In this document: positions 1 to 8,292 of the stretch, piece by piece
Layout of the letters: each line of letters opens with the position of its first letter
Numbering within the stretch: position 1 is the stretch's first letter
Translations under genes and position numbers: made by a program
Notes under the pieces: generated by a model
The model's database searches: none
What the model was told of the DNA's origin: nothing
Seen by the model: only the letters and a program-made list of their open reading frames with translations
Virus record (IMG/VR): IMGVR_UViG_3300006752_000103
Span: 1 to 34,239 of that record
Origin: a virus
Length of the DNA stretch: 34,239 bases
Reading direction: 5' to 3' (one strand)

Positions 1-1463
1 ACAAGGAACTGTGTCAAGGGGTCTTTGTTATCGCCGCGAACGGTTCTGATGAAGTAATCGTTGTGCCTTGCATGTATCCCGCTCGCTGCGTCCACCAGTT
101 GTGACACAGTACCCGACGGCTTTACACAAGTGATTGCAGCCGACTGCGGGATTCCAAGCATGTTCGCAAACTCCTTGTTCGTCTCCACTGCGACTTCGCG
201 CATTTCTTCTAACCAACGCTTGCTGTCTACATTTTTGGATAAAACGGGATGGTCCATGATACCAGTCAAGGACACGCCTAACAAACGCTCTTCCTCTGTA
301 TTGTCTCTCCATATCTTCCTCAAGTATTTAAAATCAATTAAGGTTGACTGCAAGGTTCCCAAGATTGTAGCTATACGAACCTTTGCCTTCAGGCTTTCCA
401 AAGAATCCGTTTCGCGAACCACTACTTCCGACAGGTTGCAAAACTGATATCCACGCAAGATAATCTCAGAACAAGGGTTGGTACCCCACATGTGTCCTGT
501 CTCACGGCGACCATTGCGAGCCACTTGCTTGTCAGCAGCCTCACGATTGAACATGCCGCGCTCACCAGACTTACTGTCGTACAAGGCAAGCCACTCACGC
601 ATGAATGTACCCATCTCAGGCTTTGTCTTGTAAGACACAGAATTGTTCGCCAACGCTCGCTGTGGTTCTGTTTCCCACCACATGCCTGACTTGGCGTGTG
701 CCATCTGGTCATCATTGAGGTTCGACAAACTGATGAGTGCGCTGCGACGAACTCCGCCAACAACCACAATCTCACCAATCTTACACATCAAGTCGTGGCA
801 CTCAATCGGGAACAGTCTGCGACCTCGTGCCTTCTTGAATATCTCAACAGTAAAGTTAAAGAGGTCAGCAAGGGGCTGTGGACCACTAGCACGTCCACCC
901 ATAACCTTTAGTCGCGCACCAGCTTCACGAACATCTGACATATCCCACGAAGGAACCTGACCAGCGTAGAGTAGTGCAATCAGTTCGCGGAGTGACTTCG
1001 CCCATCCGGGCTTGCTGTCACCCACCTTAATCACAGTATCTGAATCATTAAAGTTGTCGCTAACTACAGGTAGCTTGTCTACGTTTTCACGCTCTACAGA
1101 GAAACCAACACCTGTACCACACATCAAAATGTACATGCACTCATCAAAGGCACGAGGGCTATCTACAGGGATGTAGCTACAGTTGTAACCACAGACGTTA
1201 TCCCGTGCAAGGGCAGGGCCTGCAGTCATCATTGCCCTCATAGATGGCATAACCTTCAAGGACAGGATGCCGTCTTCAATCTCTTCGCGAACAGAAGGTG
1301 GTAGTTCGACACCGCACTTACCTTTAACCTGCTCTAGCATGAAGGATACATAACGGTCTACAGTTTCACCCCAGTTCTCACGACGCTGCTCGTCATCTAT
1401 CCAGCGGGCGTACCGTGACTTGTGAATGAATTGCTGATATGATGTTGGTAGTTGGTTGCTCAT
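1..1463 (-). CDS. nrdJ: B12-dependent ribonucleoside-triphosphate reductase (class II), C-terminus cut by window edge
   Basis: Reduces ribonucleotides to deoxyribonucleotides with an adenosylcobalamin radical, feeding phage DNA synthesis. About 487 residues are visible. The N-terminal Y-A-R-W and R-R-E-N-W-G-E-T region is typical of the monomeric triphosphate-reductase type. Cys95 (C-G-Y-N-C-S-Y) and Cys342 (F-C-N-L) fit the redox pair, and N-P-C-S-E-I with Cys331 fits the thiyl-radical loop. Near the truncated end, P-S-G-T-V-S-Q and G-I-H-A-R-H are also class II signatures. The start follows GAGGAG by 8 bases and overlaps the stop of the upstream gene as ATGA. It is the last gene seen of the minus-strand replication operon. 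Class II needs no oxygen-dependent partner subunit, so a single gene suffices, but the host must supply B12. Confidence 0.95.
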   Translation of the reverse strand, partial: MSNQLPTSYQQFIHKSRYARWIDDEQRRENWGETVDRYVSFMLEQVKGKCGVELPPSVREEIEDGILSLKVMPSMRAMMTAGPALARDNVCGYNCSYIPVDSPRAFDECMYILMCGTGVGFSVERENVDKLPVVSDNFNDSDTVIKVGDSKPGWAKSLRELIALLYAGQVPSWDMSDVREAGARLKVMGGRASGPQPLADLFNFTVEIFKKARGRRLFPIECHDLMCKIGEIVVVGGVRRSALISLSNLNDDQMAHAKSGMWWETEPQRALANNSVSYKTKPEMGTFMREWLALYDSKSGERGMFNREAADKQVARNGRRETGHMWGTNPCSEIILRGYQFCNLSEVVVRETDSLESLKAKVRIATILGTLQSTLIDFKYLRKIWRDNTEEERLLGVSLTGIMDHPVLSKNVDSKRWLEEMREVAVETNKEFANMLGIPQSAAITCVKPSGTVSQLVDAASGIHARHNDYFIRTVRGDNKDPLTQFL

Positions 1464-1747
1464 TTGTTCTCTCCTCGAACCTCTAATAATTTATCTAAAT
1501 ACCACTGCGCTTTCTTCAAATCCTCGTTACCATTTTTGTAACGATATCGCCAGAGATATTTCATTATGTTTCCTTGTAGGTAATACTCGAACCCATCAAG
1601 GGTTGCAGCTTGGATTGCATCTATGCACTCTGTTCCCGCTGCGTTGTAGTGAGGCGGACTGTTGACCATATCAACGCCGCCATAGGCCATCTTACCGGCC
1701 TGCTCATTTTCATCTTCCATACACTTCATGTATGCCTCGTGTCTCAT
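1460..1747 (-). CDS. DUF3310 family small protein
   Basis: A 95-residue protein. Its core has [27 protein letters not shown] and the end [12 protein letters not shown], the full pattern of DUF3310, a family found in many tailed phages and sometimes annotated as a nucleotide-kinase-like or SaV-like protein. The biochemical role is not established. It sits between MazG-like pyrophosphohydrolase and ribonucleotide reductase, which suggests nucleotide metabolism. It overlaps both neighbours by four bases. The first 25 residues precede the conserved part; the internal Met in M-A-Y-G-G is an alternative start, but the ATGA overlap favours the upstream one. Confidence 0.9.
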   Translation of the reverse strand: MRHEAYMKCMEDENEQAGKMAYGGVDMVNSPPHYNAAGTECIDAIQAATLDGFEYYLQGNIMKYLWRYRYKNGNEDLKKAQWYLDKLLEVRGENK

Positions 1748-2064
1748 CTGTTGTCTCCGCTGCCCTGCAACATGTTGCGATTCTTGCGGTCCTCTAGCTT
1801 GTCTAGATTTCTCTGTGCTACTTCTTCTAAGCTATAGCCTAAGTCCCGTGCTAAGATTGCAACGTACCATAGCACATCCCCCAGTTCCTTTGCAATATCA
1901 TCTTTGTAAAAAAGGTGGGGTTCGCCATCACGAACCAGCTTCTTTACCTTGTCAGCAACTTCACCGGCTTCACCTGCTAAACCCAATGTCGGATACAGAA
2001 CATTATATTCTTGCGGATAAACTGCGGTGCTTTCCGCCCGCATCTGATACTCATCTAATTTCAT
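1744..2064 (-). CDS. MazG-like nucleotide pyrophosphohydrolase
   Basis: A 106-residue all-alpha NTP pyrophosphohydrolase-like protein. The metal-binding signature is visible as G-E-A-G-E (Glu32, Glu35) followed by K-E-L-G-D-V-L-W-Y (Glu60, Asp63). The family hydrolyses nucleoside triphosphates to monophosphates. Phage MazG homologues are thought to adjust nucleotide pools or alarmone levels, but the substrate cannot be told from sequence. The gene is coupled by four-base overlaps to the hypothetical gene before it and to the DUF3310 gene after it, within the dNTP-supply end of the replication operon. Confidence 0.88.
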   Translation of the reverse strand: MKLDEYQMRAESTAVYPQEYNVLYPTLGLAGEAGEVADKVKKLVRDGEPHLFYKDDIAKELGDVLWYVAILARDLGYSLEEVAQRNLDKLEDRKNRNMLQGSGDNR

Positions 2065-2417
2065 TGCTTCGTTCCAAAATCTACTTTAACTATGTTTTCA
2101 TCACGACCTGTTATACGGTCAATACTGTCTAATTCTACGCCCTCTTCTTCTAGTTCCTTTAGCATAGTTTCTTTCATTTCCATAAAAGATATACGAGCCA
2201 GTCCTGCCTGTATGAGTCTGTCGAAATCATTCTCTAGCATCTCGACAATCCCCTGCTGCGCCACGAATCCGGCATCCATGTAGTCATCTTCATCGTCAGG
2301 TATAGCAGTTGTATCATAGGCTGACATTCTAAAACTTTCTTCGTCTGTCTTCTTTAGTATAATGTACCACCTGTCAGCCAGCAAGCTACCAACCTCATAA
2401 TCCCTGTCATCCGTCAT
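2061..2417 (-). CDS. Hypothetical acidic protein
   Basis: A 118-residue acidic protein that I do not recognise. The N-terminal part (W-Y-I-I-L-K-K) looks like a beta strand pair. An Asp/Glu-rich turn (D-D-E-D-D-Y) and a long predicted helix around residues 50-95 follow, ending in a positively charged tail. No metal or nucleotide motif is visible. Its start lies inside the 3' end of the endonuclease I gene (11-base overlap) and its end overlaps the MazG-like gene by four bases, so it is translated as part of the replication operon. It is likely real because the reading frame is packed between known genes. Confidence 0.75.
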   Translation of the reverse strand: MTDDRDYEVGSLLADRWYIILKKTDEESFRMSAYDTTAIPDDEDDYMDAGFVAQQGIVEMLENDFDRLIQAGLARISFMEMKETMLKELEEEGVELDSIDRITGRDENIVKVDFGTKQ

Positions 2418-2781
2418 TTTTTAACCACTCCTCTGGCACACTACCCTCTGCCCATGGGAAACCATATCGGTTTGCCCAGTCAGCATAACTGGTCTTGCTA
2501 CCCCTGTAAATCTTGTTCGTGGCCCGAACGAATACAAAGCGAATATCCAAGTCGGGGTATTGTTGTTTGATTAGCTGCATCTTTACCCTGTCACCCTTAT
2601 CCAAATGTCCCTTCGCTTCTATATAGATATTCTGTTCAGGAAGATAGAAGTCGGGCGTATATGTTCGCGGCTTGGGTATGTATTGTAGCTTTGCCTGTTC
2701 GTACTCGAAGTTAATCTTCTTGTCCGCAAGTGACCTTGCAAGGTTAATTTCGAACTGTGAACGATATCGTGTTTTTCTCAT
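2407..2781 (-). CDS. T7-type endonuclease I (Holliday junction resolvase)
   Basis: Cuts branched DNA such as Holliday junctions, acting in recombination and in clearing replication intermediates before packaging. With the start at 2781 the protein has 124 residues and aligns from memory with T7 gp3. The catalytic set is Glu11 (S-Q-F-E), Asp44 (Y-T-P-D-F), Glu55 and Lys57 (I-E-A-K-G), matching T7 Glu20, Asp55, Glu65 and Lys67. The end, K-T-S-Y-A-D-W and P-E-E-W-L-K, is also family-like. An upstream in-frame ATG at 2904 would add 41 residues, but they would overlap the previous gene by 127 bases; the 2781 start gives an ATGA overlap like the rest of the operon, so I prefer it. Confidence 0.92.
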   Translation of the reverse strand: MRKTRYRSQFEINLARSLADKKINFEYEQAKLQYIPKPRTYTPDFYLPEQNIYIEAKGHLDKGDRVKMQLIKQQYPDLDIRFVFVRATNKIYRGSKTSYADWANRYGFPWAEGSVPEEWLKNDG

Positions 2782-3173
2782 AATCCTTGCAGCGGAAATC
2801 CCGCCTTCACCCCTTCTAGCCTTTTTAATAGATACTGTCCTACTTTTGGGGACCGTTTTTCTAGATGCGATATTTCTTTTGAGATTTCCATTGTCGGTAG
2901 GCATACTACCAATCCTTGTCGCAGATGATGAACAATGTTTTGAAATTCCTCTTCTATGAGTTTTATATCACGTGCTTCCGTGTCAGACTTTAAGGAGCCT
3001 TCGGATGAATAGTTATCCCGCAGGGTCAGAGGCAATGCTATCTCCAAGCCACGAACCCTTACAGTAGAACGACCACCCCCACGACGTTCATGTGACTCTA
3101 CGAACACGCAGCGTAGTTCTGGATTCAAGTCGAACAGTTCGTGGGGATACTCTCGTGTGTACAAGACCGGCAT
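2778..3173 (-). CDS. Hypothetical protein of the replication operon
   Basis: A 131-residue protein of unknown function. The N-terminal half is beta-rich and contains R-C-V-F-V-E-S-H followed by G-G-G-R-S-T-V-R-V and G-L-E-I-A-L-P-L-T. The C-terminal half appears helical, with a cluster of acidic residues (E-E-E-F) followed by Lys/Arg-rich stretches. No known catalytic motif is evident. It overlaps the stop of the RecB/Cas4-like nuclease gene by one base and ends in an ATGA overlap with endonuclease I. Being sandwiched between two DNA nucleases, it may serve DNA processing, which is inference from position only. Confidence 0.75.
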   Translation of the reverse strand: MPVLYTREYPHELFDLNPELRCVFVESHERRGGGRSTVRVRGLEIALPLTLRDNYSSEGSLKSDTEARDIKLIEEEFQNIVHHLRQGLVVCLPTMEISKEISHLEKRSPKVGQYLLKRLEGVKAGFPLQGL

Positions 3174-4066
3174 CAGTCTAGTTCCCGCTTCACAAGCTTT
3201 GTGTACCAGACGTGAGGCTTGAACCGTGCCTTAGATGTTATCTTCGGGGCTAGTTCTGCGTTCTTCCAGCACTTTGTTTTGAAGGAACAGAAGGTACAGG
3301 TCTTGGGCATCAAGCGATTCCCTGTCTCTGTTTTCTGTCTGTCGATGGTGACTGTCTCAGGAACAGACTGGAATGGTACCTTGAACGGTGCATCATTGAC
3401 GATTGCTTCTACCCGCTTGTTCGCATCCTCAAGATATGCCTTGCGGTCTTCAGACTGTTCGCGGGGTGCCTCTACGAAATCCCACTCACCTGTTGACTTA
3501 TTGATTACAATCCAACCACCAAAGCGTTTACCTTCTGATTCACCATACAAGTGTCCCTGCATGACGTACCCAAAGGGGTCATCATCTTTGATAACATCGT
3601 AACCACCGCGTCCAGAAAACTTGTTGTCGAACGACCATGGACTTGCTGTCTTGATATCCCAGACTTCTTCTTCGCCATCAATGTTCAAGATGACATCTAG
3701 GGTTCCGTTGACGGTCTGTCCACCCAGTTCGAGGGAACACTTCTTCTGTTCCGCAACCACGTCTAATCCTGCAGCCCGCATCACAAGAATTGCAAAGGCT
3801 TCTAACAGGTCACCAGTTGCGAACCGCACGATATCATTGTAGGCAACATCTTGTTTGTTGCCCTGCTTCTCAAGTTGCTGTTGACACAAGGGGCGACCGA
3901 CACCGGACATACGAACCCGGTAGTCTCCCCTACTAGAGAACTGCTTTCGCATTGCTGCTTTGCAATCCTCGCCAAACTGTTCTATCAGATGTTCGAGGCG
4001 AGAGGAGTCAATCTCCCCCCGCCCCGCTTTCTGTAGGAAGTCTTGGACTTCTACGAGTTGTAACAT
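3173..4066 (-). CDS. PD-(D/E)XK nuclease of RecB/Cas4 type with four-cysteine cluster
   Basis: A probable exonuclease acting on DNA ends. The PD-(D/E)XK core is visible: Glu89 in G-D-L-L-E-A-F, Asp124 in G-T-L-D-V, Asp137-Ile-Lys139 in V-W-D-I-K-T, and Q-G-H-L-Y near 170. Cys61 in the N-terminal third pairs at a distance with Cys257, Cys260 and Cys266 (C-T-F-C-S-F-K-T-K-C), the spacing used for a 4Fe-4S cluster in Cas4, AddB and related nucleases. At 297 residues it is Cas4-like in layout, but no CRISPR array or cas genes are present. Its neighbours are endonuclease I (after a hypothetical gene) and the candidate ssDNA-binding protein, suggesting a recombination or replication-repair role. 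Confidence 0.85.
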   Translation of the reverse strand: MLQLVEVQDFLQKAGRGEIDSSRLEHLIEQFGEDCKAAMRKQFSSRGDYRVRMSGVGRPLCQQQLEKQGNKQDVAYNDIVRFATGDLLEAFAILVMRAAGLDVVAEQKKCSLELGGQTVNGTLDVILNIDGEEEVWDIKTASPWSFDNKFSGRGGYDVIKDDDPFGYVMQGHLYGESEGKRFGGWIVINKSTGEWDFVEAPREQSEDRKAYLEDANKRVEAIVNDAPFKVPFQSVPETVTIDRQKTETGNRLMPKTCTFCSFKTKCWKNAELAPKITSKARFKPHVWYTKLVKRELD

Positions 4067-4068
4067 GA

Positions 4069-4923
4069 TTAGCCAGCCAAACGCTCTGACAAATCAATGT
4101 CGTCTGACGATGCTGAAGCTTTTGTTGCTGACTTGTACTCTGCGAACACAGTCTCGTTGTGAGCCATCACAGTATCCGCAAAGTCTTTCATCAAGGCTTT
4201 GTCGCTATCCGAACCTGAAACCTCTTTCACCAAGGAAAGTTTCGGTGTCCAGTAGATTACGCCGCCATTCTTCTGCTTCTCTGTCGTGAACTCAATCAAC
4301 GCCTTGTGCATCAGAATCTTACGGTCTGTAAGCTGCTTCTGAATGAAGTCGTTAACCGGACGGTAGCCTGACCGCTTGAAGTACGCCATGAACGGCATCT
4401 GCTCAACAGGTGCAGAAGTACCATCTGCATATGCTGCTTCGGGTGCATCTATAAGGCCATAGATTACCTGATTACAGCTAACCGAACGGCTCAACAGAAC
4501 ACGAGGGTCATCTTGACCTAGTGCCTCTTCTTCTTGACGAGATAGCCGACCGCACTTGTTGCCGCCCAAAGTGTCAGGAAATTCACCGGCTAGTTTGCGC
4601 TTCTGTACAGACTTACAAGAGAACTTGCCTTCTTCTTGGTCCCATACAGACCACTCAAAGGTTCGCAGCAAGGGACGGATTTGTACCTTGTCTGCATACA
4701 CAGGGGCTGAACCGTTCCAGATACGCCACGAACCACGCCGCAGCAATGTACCATCATCAGTCTCTGTGTCATAATTAATATTTAGTCTAGGCAAACCAAT
4801 CTTGGGCTTGTTGTTCGGGTCTGCCTGTCCACTCATTTCCATGAGGGCTTCGTCGTTATCTGACTCGAATGCAGTCAGGAAGGTATTCATTTCATCATTC
4901 AACATTTGTAGTTCATTGCTCAT
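4069..4923 (-). CDS. Candidate single-stranded DNA-binding protein
   Basis: A 284-residue protein that I cannot assign firmly. A beta-rich central part (R-R-G-S-W-R-I-W-N, K-V-Q-I-R-P-L-L-R-T-F-E-W-S-V-W) could form an OB-like fold. The C-terminus is Ala/Ser-rich and acidic (S-S-D-D-I-D-L), the kind of tail SSB proteins use to touch polymerase and helicase. Cysteines occur in F-S-C-K and N-K-C-G-R-L but do not form a clear zinc motif. It starts after AAGGAG and has its own promoter in the end of the polymerase gene, so it may be made in higher amounts, as expected for an SSB. Existence is sure; function is inference. Confidence 0.7.
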   Translation of the reverse strand: MSNELQMLNDEMNTFLTAFESDNDEALMEMSGQADPNNKPKIGLPRLNINYDTETDDGTLLRRGSWRIWNGSAPVYADKVQIRPLLRTFEWSVWDQEEGKFSCKSVQKRKLAGEFPDTLGGNKCGRLSRQEEEALGQDDPRVLLSRSVSCNQVIYGLIDAPEAAYADGTSAPVEQMPFMAYFKRSGYRPVNDFIQKQLTDRKILMHKALIEFTTEKQKNGGVIYWTPKLSLVKEVSGSDSDKALMKDFADTVMAHNETVFAEYKSATKASASSDDIDLSERLAG

Positions 4924-4958
4924 GTCATTTCTCCTTAGATGAGCGTTAGCGTAAAGGG

Positions 4959-4988
4959 ATTATACAGTTAGTACCTCTTCCAAGTCAA
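4959..4988 (-). promoter_or_regulatory. Sigma70-like promoter in the 3' end of the polymerase gene
   Basis: On the minus strand TTGACT is followed after 18 bases by a perfect TATAAT. The -10 box overlaps the polymerase stop codon. It would start transcripts just ahead of the candidate ssDNA-binding protein and the nuclease/nucleotide genes, allowing more of these products than of polymerase and helicase. Confidence 0.6.
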
Positions 4989-6507
4989 GCCAGTTTTTAC
5001 CCATTTTTAACTCGATACCGACTGGCATGTCATAGGTAATCCCATACCTATTCTTTGATTCCAACGGGATAGCTAGCATACATTCAGCCATCACGTCAAT
5101 ACATTTTTTTTCTTCACTGGGGTATACATCCATGACGATGGAATCGTGAACCGTGTTGCAGATAACCGAACGCAAGTTCAGTTCGCGAACTCGTTTGTCT
5201 AACATAATCAAGGACATAGGCAGTAGGTCAGCAGTTGCGAACCCTTGAACAGGGTAGTTGCATATGGCGGTACGGTCTGTTGCCGCACCCCAATCAGTCC
5301 ACCTTGCGTGAGGGAAAGCGTATTGTCTACCTGAAGGAAGCTGAATGTATTTCTTTGTTACCGCGTGTTTCTGCAGGAACTCATGCCACTTGGTAACATT
5401 GTTATACTTTTCCTTAAACGCATTGTAATATCGTTTCTGGTCATCCGTACCCGACACACCGCCATACAATGGCTTGAAAGTGTGAGCCTTAGCATCTTGC
5501 CGCGAACATCCTATAACACTGGCAGTGTAGCTATGCACATCTGTACCGGCATCCACATCAGTCTTGATGCCCTCATCATCTGCAAGGAATCCGGCTACCC
5601 TAAACTCTAGCTGGGCATAATCACCCTCTAGGATTGACCCACCCTCGAACCGGCTTTCAACAGCCCGCCTGATGATAAAGGTAGTACCTCGTGGCATGTT
5701 CTGGAAGTTCGGGTTGCGGGATGACAGACGACCAGTAGCCGTGACACACTGCATGAACTCAGTATGGATAAACCCCTGCCCATCCATGTTGTTCTCCATG
5801 CCCTCAACAAAAGAACGCAGATAGGTTCGAACTGCACTGTACCGAATGTAAGCTTCTGCAAACTCACGGGCTTCACCCCGCAGGGATGTGAACATGCTTT
5901 CCAAGGTTTCTTTATCTGTCTTGAATCCTGCGGCAGCCACATCATAAGGGTCACGAGGGACCAACTTGAACCCCGCAACCTGACCTGTCGATGTATAGCG
6001 CACACCAGCCCCCTGACAGGGCTTACAGATGCGAATAGCCTTTCCTAGCGTTCCGTCCTTCTTGCGGGCTGTATAACGCCCCACGCCCCCGCAATCGGTA
6101 CACTGACTGCCACGTGTCTTGAACAGCACATCAGTCTCGTTTACAACGTTGCGTTTGAAGTCGGCACGGCTCATGCGGGTACGACGTTTTGGTTTGCGAC
6201 CAGCCCCGCGAATCTCGTGACCCAAGTTGAACACACCAGCCCAGCGGGACTTGTCCTTTACCTTACAAGAATAGAACAGCTTGGAACGGTCATCAGGGCT
6301 GTCTAGATTGATGGGCGTGTCCCCCATAGCTTCCGCAGCCAGTTCCTGTAGCCGCCGTTCGAGGGTAAACAGTTCATCTTCATACTCGCGGCGAATGTCC
6401 GCAAGTGTTTGTCTGTTAATCTTGATGCCGTTCCGTTCGATGCGAGACAGCACATCTGTCATCTCAAGCGACAGACGCAAAGTGGGCAAGAGTGTCTGGT
6501 TGTTCAT
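4960..6507 (-). CDS. polA: Family A DNA polymerase (polymerase domain) with DnaJ-type zinc insertion
   Basis: Replicative DNA polymerase of the phage, 515 residues from 6507. Two CxxCxGxG motifs (Cys136/Cys139 and Cys161/Cys164) form a DnaJ-like zinc module in the region before the thumb and palm. Motif A is L-E-G-D-Y-A-Q-L-E (Asp296). The O-helix has Arg336, Lys340, Phe344 and Tyr348, matching E. coli Arg754, Lys758, Phe762 and Tyr766. Motif C is V-H-D-S (His454, Asp455). The 3'-5' exonuclease domain is missing here and is encoded by the separate upstream gene. A longer frame opens at 6552, but ATG 6507 has GAGGAA seven bases ahead and is preferred, leaving a 44-base overlap with the exonuclease gene. 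The zinc module is, from memory, characteristic of HMO-2011-type phages. Confidence 0.95.
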   Translation of the reverse strand: MNNQTLLPTLRLSLEMTDVLSRIERNGIKINRQTLADIRREYEDELFTLERRLQELAAEAMGDTPINLDSPDDRSKLFYSCKVKDKSRWAGVFNLGHEIRGAGRKPKRRTRMSRADFKRNVVNETDVLFKTRGSQCTDCGGVGRYTARKKDGTLGKAIRICKPCQGAGVRYTSTGQVAGFKLVPRDPYDVAAAGFKTDKETLESMFTSLRGEAREFAEAYIRYSAVRTYLRSFVEGMENNMDGQGFIHTEFMQCVTATGRLSSRNPNFQNMPRGTTFIIRRAVESRFEGGSILEGDYAQLEFRVAGFLADDEGIKTDVDAGTDVHSYTASVIGCSRQDAKAHTFKPLYGGVSGTDDQKRYYNAFKEKYNNVTKWHEFLQKHAVTKKYIQLPSGRQYAFPHARWTDWGAATDRTAICNYPVQGFATADLLPMSLIMLDKRVRELNLRSVICNTVHDSIVMDVYPSEEKKCIDVMAECMLAIPLESKNRYGITYDMPVGIELKMGKNWLDLEEVLTV

Positions 6508-7051
6508 TGAATAGTTCCTCAAATGTAGTGCCAAAGGCTTCGAGTTGTGCAAGGGCTACTTGCTCTGTGGAAATGACATCAGCCTTTCCGTATGTTTCTA
6601 TTATTTCCCAAGGTATGTCGTAGAAGGTCTTGCCTTCCTTAAAGTACGGCGCAACGAGGTCTTTCTCTTTTTGCACATCACTATACTTTTCTGCAAGAGC
6701 AGCAAGTGAAAGAGGCCACCTTTGGGAGCGGGCAAGAATATATTCTGCAACCATTGTATCATAGACGTGTCCTTCATAAACGAACCCGCAGTCGCGAATC
6801 CAAGATAAATCAAACTTGATGTTTTGTCCCACAACCACATCAGCTTTGTCAAGAGCAGCTTGGAACAGTTCGAAGGCGAACTCATGTGGTTCGCGAACAC
6901 TGTGGTAATAGCAGTGGTAATGGACATGCTGTTCGCCAAGCCACTTGTAACCATTTGAAACCAAAGAGTTTCCGAAGTAGGGCAGGGCGGTTGTCGAACC
7001 ATTGGCTTTGGGTTTGTGGGTTGTCTCCACGTCGAAGGTCAAGACATTCAT
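6464..7051 (-). CDS. 3'-5' exonuclease (DnaQ-like, proofreading) as a separate protein
   Basis: A 195-residue DEDDy exonuclease that should proofread for the downstream polymerase. Exo I is F-D-V-E-T (Asp7, Glu9), Exo II is N-I-K-F-D (Asn77, Asp81), and Exo III has Tyr154 and Asp158 in T-Y-G-K-A-D. In most family A phage polymerases this domain is fused in front of the polymerase domain. Here it ends with its own stop 44 bases inside the polymerase gene, which has its own ribosome binding site. It overlaps the helicase stop by one base. The pair presumably acts as a complex. Confidence 0.93.
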   Translation of the reverse strand: MNVLTFDVETTHKPKANGSTTALPYFGNSLVSNGYKWLGEQHVHYHCYYHSVREPHEFAFELFQAALDKADVVVGQNIKFDLSWIRDCGFVYEGHVYDTMVAEYILARSQRWPLSLAALAEKYSDVQKEKDLVAPYFKEGKTFYDIPWEIIETYGKADVISTEQVALAQLEAFGTTFEELFNEQPDTLAHFASVA

Positions 7052-8292
7052 TAGTAATACACCCCCCGCTGCACATCAATGTGGCTGGTGAACATACCAT
7101 GCCAACCATTGAGTTTGTTCTTGGAAATGCAGATGTGCCGTGTGGTATTTTCTTCTTCTGATGTTCCGGTCTTGCCAATGCCGATGATGACATCTGCTTC
7201 ACCTGCCTTACCTGTTCGCGAACCGTCTAGCATAGCATAGTCGATGAACTGACGGTCATGTGCCTCGAAACTGGCCTGACTGACAGACCATATCAAAAGC
7301 TTGTTGCGCTTGGCAACCTCACGAGCCACGACATATGTTTCCTTCAGGCGTTCATCCCCACGGTTAAACTCACCCGCAACCCGAAACTTATCTAGCTGGT
7401 CACAGAACATAACGTCCGGTTCGTTTAGCTGGGCGAACTCGTTTAGTTCTTCCATAGATGTACCAACCGAATCCATCACGGTGAGGTATGGGGCAATCTC
7501 TTCTGCGTACCGTTGGGACAAAGCATCAGCCCCCGCCTTCATCTCTTCTCGTGTCAAACCAAAGAAGCTTTGAATAATTCGCAGCTTGATTTTCTCTGAC
7601 GGTTCTTCGTTAGCCCAGTAGACTACCTTATGTTTTTGCTTGATGTAGCTGGCGGCAACAAAGGCACAGAAGGTTGTCTTCCCCACTTCTGGGCGGGCAA
7701 AGATGATGCCAAGGTTGCCCCTGTCCATGCCCCCAAGGTGTTCGCTCATTAAATCCCAAGTGAATGGGAAGTCGGGTTCGCCAACTTCTTCTTCCATTAG
7801 CTGAACAAAGTCTTTGTCCATTTCACTGTAGGTTGTCTTGTCGGACATACGCCCATCTTCAACCATATCAATCAGGGTCTTGAGTTCACCAAAGTGTTCA
7901 GACTCTCCAGTGAAGATGGCAATGGCCTTCTCTCCAATCTGCCGCGCACGGTCACGAACCCAGAAGTTCTTGGTCACGTCTAACTCTAGGTCACCAGCTT
8001 CACTAATGTGTTCGCTAAGTTGTGTAATGATATCAAACACTTCCTGCTTTGCACTAGAGGGCATTGCAGGATTCCTATCCATGAACAAGGAATCCAACTG
8101 GTCACGCGACAGGTTCGTTCCGTAATTCTTGTGGGCATATGTTATCGTGTCGAACAAGGTTGCATAACGTCCCTCGAACATATCGCGAGTGACGATGTTC
8201 TTTACCCTGTTGTAAAAATCATTATTTAAAAGGAACCCCAGAACCTGTAGTTCAATAGAGGTATTTCTTGAAGGTTGTGATTCGTTCATCAT
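7051..8292 (-). CDS. Replicative DNA helicase, DnaB type
   Basis: Unwinds DNA at the phage replication fork and works with the upstream primase. The 413-residue protein has a helical N-terminal domain followed by a RecA-like ATPase. Walker A is A-R-P-E-V-G-K-T-T, close to the A-R-P-x-x-G-K-T form of DnaB. The Walker B strand is D-V-M-F-C-D-Q-L-D, and W-S-V-S-Q-A with D-G-S-R-T-G-K-A-G-E-A-D fits the later helicase motifs. Two adjacent ATG codons (8292 and 8289) are possible starts. The gene overlaps the end of primase by 41 bases and touches the exonuclease gene by one base. Confidence 0.93.
   Translation of the reverse strand: MMNESQPSRNTSIELQVLGFLLNNDFYNRVKNIVTRDMFEGRYATLFDTITYAHKNYGTNLSRDQLDSLFMDRNPAMPSSAKQEVFDIITQLSEHISEAGDLELDVTKNFWVRDRARQIGEKAIAIFTGESEHFGELKTLIDMVEDGRMSDKTTYSEMDKDFVQLMEEEVGEPDFPFTWDLMSEHLGGMDRGNLGIIFARPEVGKTTFCAFVAASYIKQKHKVVYWANEEPSEKIKLRIIQSFFGLTREEMKAGADALSQRYAEEIAPYLTVMDSVGTSMEELNEFAQLNEPDVMFCDQLDKFRVAGEFNRGDERLKETYVVAREVAKRNKLLIWSVSQASFEAHDRQFIDYAMLDGSRTGKAGEADVIIGIGKTGTSEEENTTRHICISKNKLNGWHGMFTSHIDVQRGVYY

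Noticed and set aside
422-778. Long frames opposite or out of phase with ribonucleotide reductase, such as this one
   Set aside because: They are shadows of a well-supported gene whose motifs run through the whole segment.
2779-2904. N-terminal extension of endonuclease I from ATG 2904
   Set aside because: It would overlap the previous gene by 127 bases and lies outside the family domain; ATG 2781 gives a clean ATGA junction.
3173-4066. CRISPR-related interpretation of the Cas4-like nuclease
   Set aside because: No repeat-spacer array and no other cas gene is in the window.
5181-5190. GTTCGCGAAC as an alphaproteobacterial LexA box
   Set aside because: The known box is GTTC-N7-GTTC, a direct repeat with seven-base spacing; the palindrome here has GTTC and GAAC with two bases between, mostly inside genes.
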